A program made the position numbers and the translations under genes. A stretch of DNA of 64,000 bases from contig CAMXQE010000005.1 of the NCBI GenBank assembly GCA_947246015.1, positions 1 to 64,000 on the forward strand, written 5' to 3'. Under the pieces are notes generated by a model. The model was not told the DNA's origin, searched no databases, and saw only the letters and a program-made list of their open reading frames with translations. Within the stretch, counting starts at the first letter, position 1. Each line of letters opens with the position of its first letter. Source of the DNA: an uncultured Lachnospiraceae bacterium (GTDB lineage: Bacteria > Bacillota > Clostridia > Lachnospirales > Lachnospiraceae). Shown here in pieces: positions 41,463 through 51,053 of this stretch.

Positions 41463-43394
41463 CTACTCCGATTCCAATATTTCCCATTGTTCCATGAGCT
41501 GGTCCAGCTCTGCGGCGATGCTGTTTTTTTCTTTGGAAAGTTCCTGCAATCTGGCAACGTTGGTACAGATTTCAGGACGGGTCATTTCCCCGTCGATTTC
41601 AGCATCCCGCCGCTCCAGCTCTTCAATCCGTTCTTCGAGACGTTTCAACGCGTTTTCCCGTTTGCGCTGTTTAGCCTGCAATTCTTTCTGCTCCTTCCAG
41701 TTTAGTTTTGCTTCCGATTCCTTTTCCCCGGCATCATGGGGGGCGGAAAAGGGGCTGCTGCCGTCCGTTTGGACAGCAGGGGAAGAGAGCTGCTGCTTTT
41801 TTTCCAGATAATAATCATAGTTGCCGAGATAGTTAGTCAGGGCATGGCCTGATAGTTCCAAAATACGGCTGGCAGTACGGTTGATAAAATAACGGTCATG
41901 CGATACATACAGGACTGTTCCGGTATAGCCGTTCAGTGCATCTTCCAGAATTTCCTTGGAGGTAATATCCAGGTGGTTGGTCGGTTCGTCGAGTATCAGG
42001 AAGTTGGATTTCGAGAGCATAAGCTTGGCCAGCGAGACACGGCCCCGTTCGCCGCCGCTTAAGTCTTTAATCTGTTTGAACACATCTTCGCCGGTAAAAA
42101 GAAAAGCGGCAAGGGTGTTGCGGATTTCTGTATTGTTTAATGACGGATATTCATCCGAAATCTCTTCAAATAACGTCTTTTCCATATGCAGGACATGATG
42201 CTCCTGGTCGTAATAGCCGATGTGCACGTTTGCGCCAAGGCGGAGTGAACCGCTGTCTGCGGGAAGCAGGCCGTTGATGATTTTTAAAATCGTGGTCTTT
42301 CCGGTTCCGTTGTCCCCGATAATTGCCACATGCTCTCCCTTTTTGATATCGAAACCGATATCCTGGAATAATTGGAGGGAATCAAAGGATTTGGACAGGT
42401 TTTCCACGTGCAGGACATCGTTGCCGCTGCTGCATTTCGGTTCCAGGGAAATGTGCATATCGGTGTCAGCCTGCGTGGGTTTTTCAAGGCGTTCTATCTT
42501 ATCCAGCATTTTTTCACGGCTTTCAGCCCGTTTGATGGATTTCTCACGGTTAAAGGATTTTAATTTGGTGATGACGGCCTCCTGATGTCTGATTTCCCGC
42601 TGCTGGTTTAAGTATGCTTTCCATTCGGCCGCGCGGAGCTGTTCTTTTTTTTCGGCATAACTGCTGTAATTGCCGGTAAAAACGGTGGACCTGGTCTGGT
42701 CGATTTCAATGATTTTGTTCGTAATGCGGTCTAAAAAGTAGCGGTCATGGGATACGATGATGACAGCGCCTTTATAATTCATCAGATAGGTTTCCAGCCA
42801 TGTAATGGAGGACATGTCCAAATGGTTGGTCGGTTCGTCCAGCATGATTAAATCCGGTTTAAGCAGAAGCAGCTTGCCCAGGGCCACACGGGTTTTCTGA
42901 CCGCCTGACAGGGTGGAAACGGGTTTTGAGAATTCTTCTTCGGCAAATCCCAGTCCCTTCAGCACGCCGGTCAGTTCGCTGCGGTAAGAGTATCCTCCGT
43001 CCGATTCAAAGCGGTGGGTGAGCTGGGAATACAGTTCCATGAGGTGCGCCAGCTCTTTCTCTCCGGCGGTTTTCATCCGGAGTTCGGTTTCACGGATGCG
43101 GGCTTCCAGCGTAATCAGTTCCTGCTTTACGCTCAGCAGTTCTTCATAGATGGTATGTTCCGTATCTACGGACTGATGCTGGGCGAGATAACCGAAGGTT
43201 CTGTCTTTGGACAGCGTTACGATGCCTTCGTCCGCCTGTAAATCCCCGACGATGATTTTTAACAGCGTGGTTTTCCCGGCCCCGTTGATGCCTACGATAG
43301 CTGCCTTGTCGTAATCCTCGATATGGAACGAAACGTTTTTCAATATATGTTTTTCATTAAATGCCTTGGAAATGTTCTGGCATGATAAAATCAT
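41463..43394 (-). CDS. ABC-F family ATPase (Uup/YkpA-like)
   Basis: 643 residues with two ABC domains and no membrane segments. First site: Walker A GINGAGKTT, signature LSGGQKTR, Walker B LIMLDEPTNHLD. Second site: GDNGTGKTT, LSGGERGR, FLILDEPTNHLD. The linker between them is the charged P-site tRNA-interaction type, and a C-terminal coiled coil (about 555-640) follows, as in Uup. ABC-F proteins act on the ribosome in translation or in antibiotic protection; the sequence alone does not decide. The start at 43394 is set by AAGGAGG. It converges on the receiver gene with only 13 bases between, and no clear terminator. Confidence 0.93.
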   Translation of the reverse strand: MILSCQNISKAFNEKHILKNVSFHIEDYDKAAIVGINGAGKTTLLKIIVGDLQADEGIVTLSKDRTFGYLAQHQSVDTEHTIYEELLSVKQELITLEARIRETELRMKTAGEKELAHLMELYSQLTHRFESDGGYSYRSELTGVLKGLGFAEEEFSKPVSTLSGGQKTRVALGKLLLLKPDLIMLDEPTNHLDMSSITWLETYLMNYKGAVIIVSHDRYFLDRITNKIIEIDQTRSTVFTGNYSSYAEKKEQLRAAEWKAYLNQQREIRHQEAVITKLKSFNREKSIKRAESREKMLDKIERLEKPTQADTDMHISLEPKCSSGNDVLHVENLSKSFDSLQLFQDIGFDIKKGEHVAIIGDNGTGKTTILKIINGLLPADSGSLRLGANVHIGYYDQEHHVLHMEKTLFEEISDEYPSLNNTEIRNTLAAFLFTGEDVFKQIKDLSGGERGRVSLAKLMLSKSNFLILDEPTNHLDITSKEILEDALNGYTGTVLYVSHDRYFINRTASRILELSGHALTNYLGNYDYYLEKKQQLSSPAVQTDGSSPFSAPHDAGEKESEAKLNWKEQKELQAKQRKRENALKRLEERIEELERRDAEIDGEMTRPEICTNVARLQELSKEKNSIAAELDQLMEQWEILESE

Positions 43395-43479
43395 GGCAAT
43401 GCCCTCCTTCATGAATCAATATCGGCTGTCAATCATAATCACATTTATTTTAACGGGGATAAAACCTGCTGTCAATTCA

Positions 43480-43508
43480 TTGACATTATTTTTACGAGCC
43501 TTTATAAT
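43480..43508 (+). promoter_or_regulatory. rex promoter, full consensus
   Basis: TTGACA at 43480-43485, a 17-base spacer and TATAAT at 43503-43508: every position matches the housekeeping consensus. No Rex-type TTGTTAA/TTAACAA operator is visible nearby. Confidence 0.85.
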
Positions 43509-43586
43509 AAATACATTGGTGCGCAGCCGGGATGGTGCGAAGGGGAGTGTCTGCCGGCTCGTTTTTAAGGAACAGGGGGAAGCGCT

Positions 43587-44249
43587 GTGGAAGAAAAAGA
43601 AATCTCACAGGCGGTCATCAGCCGTTTGCCGCGTTATTTCCGGTATTTGGGAGAACTCAAAGACCAGGGAATCGAGAGGATATCCTCACAGGAACTCAGC
43701 GATATCATGAAAGTGACCGCTTCGCAGATCAGACAGGATTTTAACAATTTCGGAGGCTTCGGGCAACAGGGATACGGCTATAATGTAGAGTACCTGTTTC
43801 AGGAAATCGGCAGGATATTAGGATTAAACCAGAAGCATAATCTTATTATCATAGGAGCGGGAAATTTAGGACAGGCACTTGCCAATTATGGTAATTTTGA
43901 ACGGAGGGGCTTTTTATTCAAGGGGGTTTTTGACAAGAATCCTCAGTTGTACGGGAAAAAAATACGGGATGCCGAAGTGCAGCCCATGGAACATATCGAG
44001 CAGTTTGTGAAGTCAAATAATATTGATATTGCGGTGCTTGCCATTCCGAAGACGGAAGCGGAGAGAGTGGCGGAACAGTTAGTGGACTATGGGATTAAGG
44101 GAATTTGGAATTTTGCCCATGTAGATTTGAATGTACCGGAAGAGGTACAGGTGGAAAATGTCCATTTGTCGGACAGCCTGATGAAGTTATCCTATAATAT
44201 TAACAGATTCCACAATGGCGGAGGCGGTAAGCCGGATGCTCCGCAGTAA
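43587..44249 (+). CDS. rex: Redox-sensing transcriptional repressor Rex
   Basis: 220 residues. The winged-helix DNA-binding part (about 1-80; SRLPRYFRYLGEL, SSQELSDIMKVTASQIRQDF) is followed by a Rossmann NADH-binding part with IIGAGNLGQALANY. It senses NADH/NAD+ and represses fermentation and respiration genes. Translation starts with GTG: the codon at 43587 follows AGGGGGA at the right distance and no ATG fits the family N-terminus. It has a full-consensus promoter and is divergent from the ABC-F gene. Confidence 0.97.
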   Translation: MEEKEISQAVISRLPRYFRYLGELKDQGIERISSQELSDIMKVTASQIRQDFNNFGGFGQQGYGYNVEYLFQEIGRILGLNQKHNLIIIGAGNLGQALANYGNFERRGFLFKGVFDKNPQLYGKKIRDAEVQPMEHIEQFVKSNNIDIAVLAIPKTEAERVAEQLVDYGIKGIWNFAHVDLNVPEEVQVENVHLSDSLMKLSYNINRFHNGGGGKPDAPQ

Positions 44250-44303
44250 GCTGCGGGTTCAGAAAAAGCAGCAGACAGTTTTGCAGCAGGATGGGAGAGG
44301 AAT

Positions 44304-45002
44304 ATGGCAAAGTCAGAAGATTCATTCCGGCAGGCATTAGCGGGTAAGAAAATACCCGTGCTGACGCTGGATAATAAATGGCATCAGCTTTTTACACAGG
44401 CGCAGGCGGAGATACCTGCAGATGTACGGCGCGGAGAAGAAAAGCTTAACGACCTGTTAAAGAGACAGGGAAAACTGAATACGGAGTCGAAAGAAATACG
44501 GAAGCTGAAAAAGAAGCTGATGGCGGAAATCATGGAGCTGGCGGATGAGGCAGGCGGAAACCCGGATGCGAAAACAAAAAAGAAGATGGAAGAGAAGCAG
44601 CGGTTAATTAACGACTGCAACCAGAAACTGGAGGACTATGCGGATGAGCTGAAAGTGCTTCCGGGAGAAATTGACAGTGTAAATTATAAGCTGATGCTCT
44701 CCACCATGGATATCTGCTACCATACGATAGCGGAGAATACGAGAGATATTGATATGATTAATGACTGGGTGAAAAGCGTCCGGATTGAGATGAAAAAGAA
44801 TCTGGTGCGCAAAGAGGACCGGGAAAAATCGAATTTCGATTTGTATTCTTATATGCATGATATTTTTGGGGCGGAAGTGATTGAGATTTTTGATATGAAG
44901 TATAATCCCGAAGAGCGAAGGAAAGCACAGGAATTAAAAAGAAAGGCAGCGGGCTCAGGGAAAGCAGGAACGGCCGGAAGTCCGGGTGTGATAAAAACAT
45001 GA
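44304..45002 (+). CDS. Coiled-coil protein of unknown function
   Basis: 232 residues, soluble, very rich in Lys and Glu, with a long predicted coiled coil at about 40-130 (LKRQGKLNTESKEIRKLKKK) and a Gly/Ala-rich basic tail. I know similar sequences only as hypothetical proteins of Lachnospiraceae. GGGAGAGGA precedes the ATG. It follows rex by 54 bases and is closed by a terminator, so it probably shares the rex transcript. Confidence 0.8.
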   Translation: MAKSEDSFRQALAGKKIPVLTLDNKWHQLFTQAQAEIPADVRRGEEKLNDLLKRQGKLNTESKEIRKLKKKLMAEIMELADEAGGNPDAKTKKKMEEKQRLINDCNQKLEDYADELKVLPGEIDSVNYKLMLSTMDICYHTIAENTRDIDMINDWVKSVRIEMKKNLVRKEDREKSNFDLYSYMHDIFGAEVIEIFDMKYNPEERRKAQELKRKAAGSGKAGTAGSPGVIKT

Positions 45003-45016
45003 TAACATACATAGGC

Positions 45017-45051
45017 AAATGCGTCAGAACATTGGTTTGGACGCATTTTTT
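45017..45051 (+). terminator. Terminator after the rex transcript
   Basis: AAATGCGTC (45017-45025) pairs with GACGCATTT (45040-45048), with T6 from the end of the stem. Confidence 0.82.
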
Positions 45052-45191
45052 GCACACGCCGGCGCAGAGGAAACATGCTGCTAAAGTGGCGCACCGGCGG
45101 TCAATTGTGTATGGAACTGTTTGGAACCGGATAGGGACGGGCTGGAATCAAAAGGCTGGAATCAAAAGGAAGACAGGATGGGGCAAATAAG

Positions 45192-46862
45192 ATGGGAGAA
45201 AAGATGAAAGAGGAGATGACAGGCAGGGATGCAAAACGGAAGCGGTATCTGGTATCCTCCGGTGAGATGAAGCGGTATGACAGGAATACGACAGAGCATT
45301 TCGGTGTGCCGTCCATGGTGCTGATGGAAAGGGCGGCTTTGGCGGCCGCGGAGGAGATAAAGAAGAGGTGCGGAGGAGGAAAGCGCGTGCTGGTGGCGGC
45401 CGGATGCGGAAATAACGGAGGGGACGGTATTGCCGTAGGGCGGCTGCTGATGCAGGATGGCTATGCGGTAGAAGTGTGGCTTGCAGGCGAAAGGGAAAAA
45501 TGCGGAAAAGAGACGGCGGCACAATTGGAAATAATCGAAAAATATGGGTGTCCGGTACAAAGCAAAATCGGAGATGGGGAATATGATATTATTGTGGATG
45601 CCTTATTCGGAATCGGGTTATCCAGAAATCTGGAAGGAATTTATGCACAGGCGGCGGAAGAAATAAACCGCAGGGATGCTTTTGTGTGCGCCGTGGATAT
45701 CCCGTCGGGAATCCATACGGATACGGGAGCGGTTATGGGAACGGCGGTAAAGGCGGATTTGACCGTGACCTTTGCTTTTGAGAAGCTGGGGCATATATTA
45801 TATCCGGGCTGTCAGTATGCGGGAGAAGTGGTGTGCAGGCAGATTGGAATTACGGAAGAGAGTTTTCTCGGGGAGAGGCCGAAGATGTATACCGGGCAGG
45901 GAGCCGCTTGTCTGTGGCTGCCGGACAGGGTGGCCTGGGGCAATAAAGGGACATTCGGAAAAGTACTGGTAATAGCGGGAAGCAGGAATATGAGCGGCGC
46001 CTGCGAACTCTGCGCAAAAAGCGCTTACCGGATAGGAGCAGGCATGGTAAAGGTGGTAACACCGGAGGATAACAGGCTGATTATCCAGCAGAAAGTGCCC
46101 GAAGTGCTGCTTATGACTTACCGGGTACGGGAAGACGGACGGAAAATGGAGGAGCCGGAAGTATCTGTGCAGGAAATGGAAGACAAGATAAGCCGGGCAT
46201 ACGATTGGGCGGACGTGATTGTCATCGGACCGGGAACAGGAACCGGAGAGGAAGCGAAACTGCTGTTTGACTGGTCGCTGACGAAAACTAGAAAGCCGCT
46301 TGTAATTGATGCGGACGGAATCAATCTGCTGGCGCGTGAGGAACCGCTGCAAAGGTATCTGGAATGTCATGCAAAAGACGGAAGAAAGATTGTCATGACA
46401 CCCCATGCGGGGGAATTCGCACGGCTCTGCGGCGAGACTGTGGAAGAAATCAAGAAAGAAATGCCGTACAGGGCAAAGGAACTGGCTGACCGGTACGGCT
46501 GCGTCATGGCGGTGAAAGATGCGCGGACGGTGGTTGCATCCTGCCGTAAGGAGGAACTGTATCTGAATACGACCGGAAATGACGGCATGGCGACGGCAGG
46601 TATGGGCGATGTGCTTGCCGGAATCATCGGCGGGCTGCTGGCGCAGGGGATGACCGCAGAGGAAGCGGCAGAAGCGGGCGTTTACCTGCACGGCATAGCA
46701 GGGGACCGGGCCGCAGGGGAAGTGGGACGGCATGGACTGATGGCAGGAGATGTGGTACGGAAACTGGCGGCAGCTCCGGAAGCATGGGAAGAGGAATCAG
46801 TACGGCGTGGACGGATGGCAGAAAATGCGGTACGGGGACTGGCGGCGGGTCAGGAAGAGTAG
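45192..46862 (+). CDS. nnr: Bifunctional NAD(P)H-hydrate epimerase/dehydratase
   Basis: 556 residues. The N-terminal YjeF_N epimerase domain (about 15-230; AAGCGNNGGDGIAVGRLL, VDALFGIGLSRNL) and the C-terminal ADP/ATP-dependent dehydratase of ribokinase type (about 240-530; TPHAGEF, NDGMATAGMGDVLAGI) repair hydrated NADH and NADPH. Starts at 45192, 45204 and 45216 are all in frame and close to purine-rich sequence, so the first 10 residues are uncertain. The last 40 residues are an imperfect copy of the preceding 25 (GRMAENAVRGLAAGQEE after GLMAGDVVRKLAAAPEA), made by a tandem DNA duplication that continues past the stop. Confidence 0.93.
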   Translation: MGEKMKEEMTGRDAKRKRYLVSSGEMKRYDRNTTEHFGVPSMVLMERAALAAAEEIKKRCGGGKRVLVAAGCGNNGGDGIAVGRLLMQDGYAVEVWLAGEREKCGKETAAQLEIIEKYGCPVQSKIGDGEYDIIVDALFGIGLSRNLEGIYAQAAEEINRRDAFVCAVDIPSGIHTDTGAVMGTAVKADLTVTFAFEKLGHILYPGCQYAGEVVCRQIGITEESFLGERPKMYTGQGAACLWLPDRVAWGNKGTFGKVLVIAGSRNMSGACELCAKSAYRIGAGMVKVVTPEDNRLIIQQKVPEVLLMTYRVREDGRKMEEPEVSVQEMEDKISRAYDWADVIVIGPGTGTGEEAKLLFDWSLTKTRKPLVIDADGINLLAREEPLQRYLECHAKDGRKIVMTPHAGEFARLCGETVEEIKKEMPYRAKELADRYGCVMAVKDARTVVASCRKEELYLNTTGNDGMATAGMGDVLAGIIGGLLAQGMTAEEAAEAGVYLHGIAGDRAAGEVGRHGLMAGDVVRKLAAAPEAWEEESVRRGRMAENAVRGLAAGQEE

Positions 46863-46933
46863 GAAGAGAAAGCAGTATGGCGTGGACGGATGGCAGGAGA
46901 TGTGATGCGGAAACCAGTGGCAGGCCCGGAAGC
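46729..46933 (+). repeat. Three imperfect 57- to 75-base copies of the nnr 3' end
   Basis: Copies start at about 46729, 46802 and 46877. Shared words are GGACGGATGGCAG, GATGTG-TACGGAAAC and GGCAGGCCCGGAAG. The first two are in the coding region and the third lies beyond the stop. Confidence 0.75.
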
Positions 46934-46986
46934 TTAAGAAATCAGGAAATTGGGTTGTTGGGAAATTAGGAAATTAGGGAAATTAA

Positions 46987-47040
46987 GGAATTAGGAAAAG
47001 AAGAAATTAGGAAAAGAAGGAATTAGGAAAAGAAGGAATA
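46987..47040 (+). repeat. 16-base tandem repeat before alr
   Basis: The word GAATTAGGAAAAGAAG recurs about three and a half times with single-base changes. The bases to the left are also short GAAATTAG words. No promoter or hairpin is evident here. Confidence 0.7.
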
Positions 47041-47049
47041 GGGACGGAA

Positions 47050-48342
47050 ATGCAGTCGGAAATAAAAGGAATAAATGGAACAAACGGAGTAAACAGAACA
47101 AACGGAATAAACGGAGCAAATGGAGTAAATGGAATAAATGGAATAGAAGGGGTAAACGGAATACCGGAAAAATACAGCAGAATCTACGCAACGGTGGACC
47201 TGGATGCCGTGCGTTTCAACATGGATGGCATGAAGGGAAATATTGCGCCGGAGACAAAAATCATGGCTGTCATTAAGGCGGACGGATATGGGCATGGAGC
47301 GGTACCGATTGCGAAGGAATTAGAGCCGCTTGATTATCTGGCAGGCTTTGCTGTTGCGACGGCGGAGGAGGCATTGATTTTAAGAAAGTGCGGCATCCGT
47401 AAGCCGGTTTTGGTATTGGGCTATACATTTCCCGATTCTTATGAGGAAATGATTGATTATGAAATAAGGCCGGCGGTATTCCGTCCGGATACGATAGAGC
47501 AGCTGTCGGCTTGCGCCGGACGGCTGAATAAGAAGGCGAAAGTGCATATAAAAGTGGATACGGGGATGTCCCGCATCGGCATCCGGCCGGACGGGGAGGG
47601 CATGGAACTGGTGAGAAAAGTACTGGATGCATCAGGACTGGAGCTGGAAGGGATATTTACCCATTTTGCAAGAGCGGATGAAAGGGATAAGTCAGCGGCG
47701 GAAGGCCAGCTTACCTGTTTCCGGCAGTTTATAAACCGTGTGGAAAAGGAAACGGGATACCGTGTTCCTGTCTGTCATTGTTCCAACAGTGCAGGTATTA
47801 TAGAGATGCGGGAGGCGGATATGGATATGGTACGCGCCGGAATCATTCTTTACGGCCTGTGGCCGTCGGAGGAGGTGGCGAAGGACATTCTTCCGCTCAG
47901 ACCGGTTATGGAAGTGAAAAGCCGGATTGTATATATAAAAGAAATAGAAGAGGGAACGCCGGTAAGTTACGGCGGAACCTTTACAGCAAAGAGGAAAACG
48001 CGGGTAGCGACGATTCCGGCAGGCTATGGGGACGGGTATCCCAGGGGGCTCTCCGGAAAAGGTTCCATACTGGTGCGGGGCAAAAGGGCGCCCATTCTCG
48101 GCAGGATATGTATGGACCAGTTCATGGCGGACGTGACGGATATTCCGGAAGCGGCGGAGGGGGACATGGTAACGCTGATTGGCAGGGACGGAGACGGGCA
48201 GATTGCCATGGAAGAACTGGGGGAACTGTCCGGGCGGTTTAATTATGAACTTGCCTGCTGCATAGGAAAAAGAGTACCGCGGATTTATTTAAAGTCAGGA
48301 AGGATAGTCGGAACAAAAGATTATTTTCAGGATTTTGAATAA
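47050..48342 (+). CDS. alr: Alanine racemase with repetitive N-terminal extension
   Basis: 430 residues. The PLP lysine is K76 in VIKADGYGHGA. The C-terminal domain contributes PVSYGGTF and CMDQFMADVTD. It makes D-alanine for peptidoglycan. Residues 7-38 are a Gly-Ile-Asn-type triplet repeat (GINGTNGVNRTN...) that places the lysine about 37 residues later than in ordinary alanine racemases. The ATG at 47050 is the only ATG before the conserved domain and has a modest GGGACGGA site, so the extension is probably translated. The mazF gene follows after 68 bases. Confidence 0.94.
   Translation: MQSEIKGINGTNGVNRTNGINGANGVNGINGIEGVNGIPEKYSRIYATVDLDAVRFNMDGMKGNIAPETKIMAVIKADGYGHGAVPIAKELEPLDYLAGFAVATAEEALILRKCGIRKPVLVLGYTFPDSYEEMIDYEIRPAVFRPDTIEQLSACAGRLNKKAKVHIKVDTGMSRIGIRPDGEGMELVRKVLDASGLELEGIFTHFARADERDKSAAEGQLTCFRQFINRVEKETGYRVPVCHCSNSAGIIEMREADMDMVRAGIILYGLWPSEEVAKDILPLRPVMEVKSRIVYIKEIEEGTPVSYGGTFTAKRKTRVATIPAGYGDGYPRGLSGKGSILVRGKRAPILGRICMDQFMADVTDIPEAAEGDMVTLIGRDGDGQIAMEELGELSGRFNYELACCIGKRVPRIYLKSGRIVGTKDYFQDFE
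47068..47163 (+). repeat. 9-base tandem repeat encoding Gly-Ile/Val-Asn in alr
   Basis: About ten and a half units of GGA-NTA-AAY in frame with the gene. The same unit occurs in ftsK at 56052-56159. Confidence 0.9.
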
Positions 48343-48410
48343 AAATTGAATACCTTCGGATAAACTGGCAATAATTTAGCCATAAAAGTTTATAGTGAAG
48401 GGTGAGAAAA

Positions 48411-48776
48411 ATGAAGCGTGGAGATATTTATTATGCAGATCTGCGTCCGGTCATCGGTTCGGAACAGGGGGGCGTCAGACCGGTGCTTATCATACAGAAT
48501 GATGTGGGGAACAAGCACAGCCCGACGGTAATCTGTGCGGCAATTACGTCAAAACTGAATAAGGCGAAGCTGCCGACCCATATTGAACTGAATGCGGATA
48601 AATATGATATGGTCAAGGATTCGGTAATCTTACTGGAACAGCTCAGGACCATAGATAAAAAGAGGTTGAAAGACAAAGTATGCCATCTGGACAGCGAGAT
48701 TATGGGGAAAGTAAACGAAGGGCTGCTAATCAGTCTGGAATTAAGCGTGTTCTGCCACAATACCCATGATACATAA
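48411..48776 (+). CDS. mazF: PemK/MazF (EndoA) family mRNA interferase
   Basis: 121 residues with the MazF signature [29 protein letters not shown] and VICAAITSK. The family cleaves mRNA at short sequence motifs. The start at 48411 has GAAGGGTGAG upstream; the GTG at 48402 lies inside that site. In B. subtilis the order is alr-ndoAI-ndoA. Here only 68 bases separate alr and mazF, so the antitoxin gene is absent at this place. A remote antitoxin or a tame enzyme is implied. Confidence 0.93.
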   Translation: MKRGDIYYADLRPVIGSEQGGVRPVLIIQNDVGNKHSPTVICAAITSKLNKAKLPTHIELNADKYDMVKDSVILLEQLRTIDKKRLKDKVCHLDSEIMGKVNEGLLISLELSVFCHNTHDT

Positions 48777-48819
48777 GCAGGAATAAGAAGGGATACGGTT
48801 GAAATCAAAATCAGTCTGC

Positions 48820-48848
48820 TTGACGGAACTAAAGTAAAATGGTATAGT
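48820..48848 (+). promoter_or_regulatory. Promoter of the CBS/CorC gene
   Basis: TTGACG at 48820-48825, a 17-base spacer and TATAGT at 48843-48848. Confidence 0.7.
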
Positions 48849-48890
48849 TTACAGTGATATTTTATGTGAAATACAAAAGGAGATGGGATT

Positions 48891-50294
48891 ATGGACGACG
48901 GCGGGCCTACTGCCAGTATCATTCTGTTTATATTACTGATTTTCATTGATATGTTTTTTTATGGATTTGGTGCGGCAATACATGGGCTGAACGAAAAGGA
49001 TATTGAGAAGCGGGCGAAAGAAGAAAAGGACAGGAAGTCACGGAGGCTGGCGGAAATCATCGAAGATCCGGCGGGATATGTCAATACGGTGCAGTTAATT
49101 GTGACACTGATTAATATTATCATGGGCGGATTTTATCTCGGCATATGGCTGAGAAGCATACGCCGGTTCGTGGCAGGATATATGTCGGGAAATGCGGCCG
49201 GCGCCGCGCCGGAGGGCATAGAGATAGCAGGGGCGCTTTCGCTGGTGATTACGGTAGTGATACTTCTATACATATTGTTGACGTTCGGAGTGCTGCTGCC
49301 GAAGAAAGTGGCGGCCAGGTATCCGGACAAATGGGCCTATATGTGCATCGGGCCGGTTTATTATGTCGTAAAGGCGTTGTCGCCCTTTACAGGGCTGGTG
49401 ACGTTAAGTACGAACGGTATCCTGCGTCTGTTCGGGATTCGGGCGGATGAAGAACTGACGGATGTGACGGAGGAAGAAATCATATCCATGGTCAATGAAG
49501 GGCATGAACAGGGAGTCCTGCAGGCTGCGGAAGCAGAAATGATTACGAATATTTTTGAATTCGGCGATAAGGAAGCGAGCGATATCATGACTCACCGGGG
49601 CGATATGGTCTGCGTGGAAGCCGGACTGTCTTTACGGGATGCCATCGAATTTATGCTGGAGGCGAACAACAGCAGATTTCCGGTATATGAGGAGAATCTG
49701 GACCATATCACGGGCATCCTGCATCTGAGGGACGCCATGCGGCTGCATGTGAACGAAACAGAGTCAGACCGGCCTGTAAGGGAGATTGAAGGGCTGCTGC
49801 GGGAGCCTGTCTTTATCCCGGAAACGAAAAATATTGACGGTTTGTTTCAGATGATGCAGTCTTCCAAGACACAGATGGTCATTGTAGTGGATGAATACGG
49901 CCAGACATCGGGACTGCTTGCCATGGAGGATATTCTGGAAGAGATTGTCGGCAATCTGATGGATGAGTATGATGAAGACGAGGAATATATCGAGGAGACG
50001 GACAACGCAGACGAATATATTATCGAAGGAAAGATGCCGTTAAAGGAATTGGAGGAACGTTTTGAGATTCAGTTCAGGGAAGAAGAATTTGAGACACTGA
50101 ACGGCTTCCTGATTGCCCGGATGGACAAGATTCCGGAGGAAAACGAGGAATTTGAAGTAGACGTGGACGGCTATAATTTCCGGATTCTGTCCGTAGAGAA
50201 TAAGATGATACAGAGCGTGCTGGTCACGAAGATAAAGCAGGAAGAGGAAGAAACCGGGGAAGGCGGAGAGCCGGATTCCGGCACAGAAATATAA
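48891..50294 (+). CDS. Hemolysin-family CBS-domain membrane protein (DUF21/CorC_HlyC)
   Basis: 467 residues. The DUF21 (CNNM) membrane domain (about 1-190) has three to four helices, although its first part is shortened and followed by a charged stretch (EKDIEKRAKEEKDRKSRR). A pair of CBS domains (about 215-340; DIMTHRGDM, ITGILHLRD, VVDEYGQTSGLLAMEDILEEIVG) and a C-terminal CorC_HlyC domain (about 360-445) follow. Relatives act in magnesium or cobalt efflux. AAGGAG precedes the ATG. Confidence 0.92.
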   Translation: MDDGGPTASIILFILLIFIDMFFYGFGAAIHGLNEKDIEKRAKEEKDRKSRRLAEIIEDPAGYVNTVQLIVTLINIIMGGFYLGIWLRSIRRFVAGYMSGNAAGAAPEGIEIAGALSLVITVVILLYILLTFGVLLPKKVAARYPDKWAYMCIGPVYYVVKALSPFTGLVTLSTNGILRLFGIRADEELTDVTEEEIISMVNEGHEQGVLQAAEAEMITNIFEFGDKEASDIMTHRGDMVCVEAGLSLRDAIEFMLEANNSRFPVYEENLDHITGILHLRDAMRLHVNETESDRPVREIEGLLREPVFIPETKNIDGLFQMMQSSKTQMVIVVDEYGQTSGLLAMEDILEEIVGNLMDEYDEDEEYIEETDNADEYIIEGKMPLKELEERFEIQFREEEFETLNGFLIARMDKIPEENEEFEVDVDGYNFRILSVENKMIQSVLVTKIKQEEEETGEGGEPDSGTEI

Positions 50295-50324
50295 AAATTC
50301 AGGAAAAAAAGGAGAACAAAAGTA

Positions 50325-51053
50325 ATGTCAGGACATTCAAAATTTGCAAATATTAAACATAAGAAAGAAAAGAACGACGCGGCAAAAGGGAAGATTTTTA
50401 CCATTATCGGAAGGGAAATCGCGGTGGCAGTGAAAGAGGGCGGACCGGACCCGTCGAATAATTTTAAACTGGCACAGGTCATTGCGAAAGCAAAGTCCAA
50501 CAATATGCCAAACGATACCATCGAGCGCGGTATCAAGAAAGCTGCGGGGGATGTTGGAAATGTAAATTATAAGTATGTGACTTATGAAGGATACGGGCCA
50601 AGCGGTATTGCCATTATTGTAGACGCCCTGACGGACAACCAGAACCGTACCGCTGCCAATATCCGGAATGCCTTTACGAAGGGACAGGGAAGTATCGGCA
50701 CACCCGGCTGTGTATCTTTCATGTTTGATAAAAAGGGGCAGATTATCATTGATAAAGAGGAATGTTCCATGGAGTCTGACGATTTGATGATGATGGCGCT
50801 GGATGCGGGAGCGGAAGACTTTTCCGAGGAAGAGGACAGCTATGAGGTTCTGACGGACCCCGACGGTTTCGAGGAAGTAAGGAAAGCGCTGGAGGAAGCG
50901 GGGATAGAGATGATTTCGGCAGAAGTGACGATGATTCCGCAGAATTATGTGGAGGTGACGGATGAAACGGCGCTTAAGAACCTTCAGAGGACGCTGGATC
51001 TTTTGGATGAGGATGACGATGTGCAGGCGGTATACCACAATTGGGATGAATAG
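50325..51053 (+). CDS. yebC: YebC/PmpR family protein
   Basis: 242 residues with the family opening MSGHSKFANIKHKKEKNDAAKGKIF, the central IKKAAGDV and YEGYGPSGIAIIVDALTDN motifs and the DDVQAVYHN ending. Members bind DNA or the ribosome; recent work links them to relief of stalling at proline stretches. AAAGGAGAA precedes the ATG, and the gene follows the CBS protein by 30 bases. Confidence 0.97.
   Translation: MSGHSKFANIKHKKEKNDAAKGKIFTIIGREIAVAVKEGGPDPSNNFKLAQVIAKAKSNNMPNDTIERGIKKAAGDVGNVNYKYVTYEGYGPSGIAIIVDALTDNQNRTAANIRNAFTKGQGSIGTPGCVSFMFDKKGQIIIDKEECSMESDDLMMMALDAGAEDFSEEEDSYEVLTDPDGFEEVRKALEEAGIEMISAEVTMIPQNYVEVTDETALKNLQRTLDLLDEDDDVQAVYHNWDE

Noticed and set aside
43395-43586. Rex operator for autoregulation
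   Set aside because: No TTGTTAA/TTAACAA palindrome could be found around the rex promoter.
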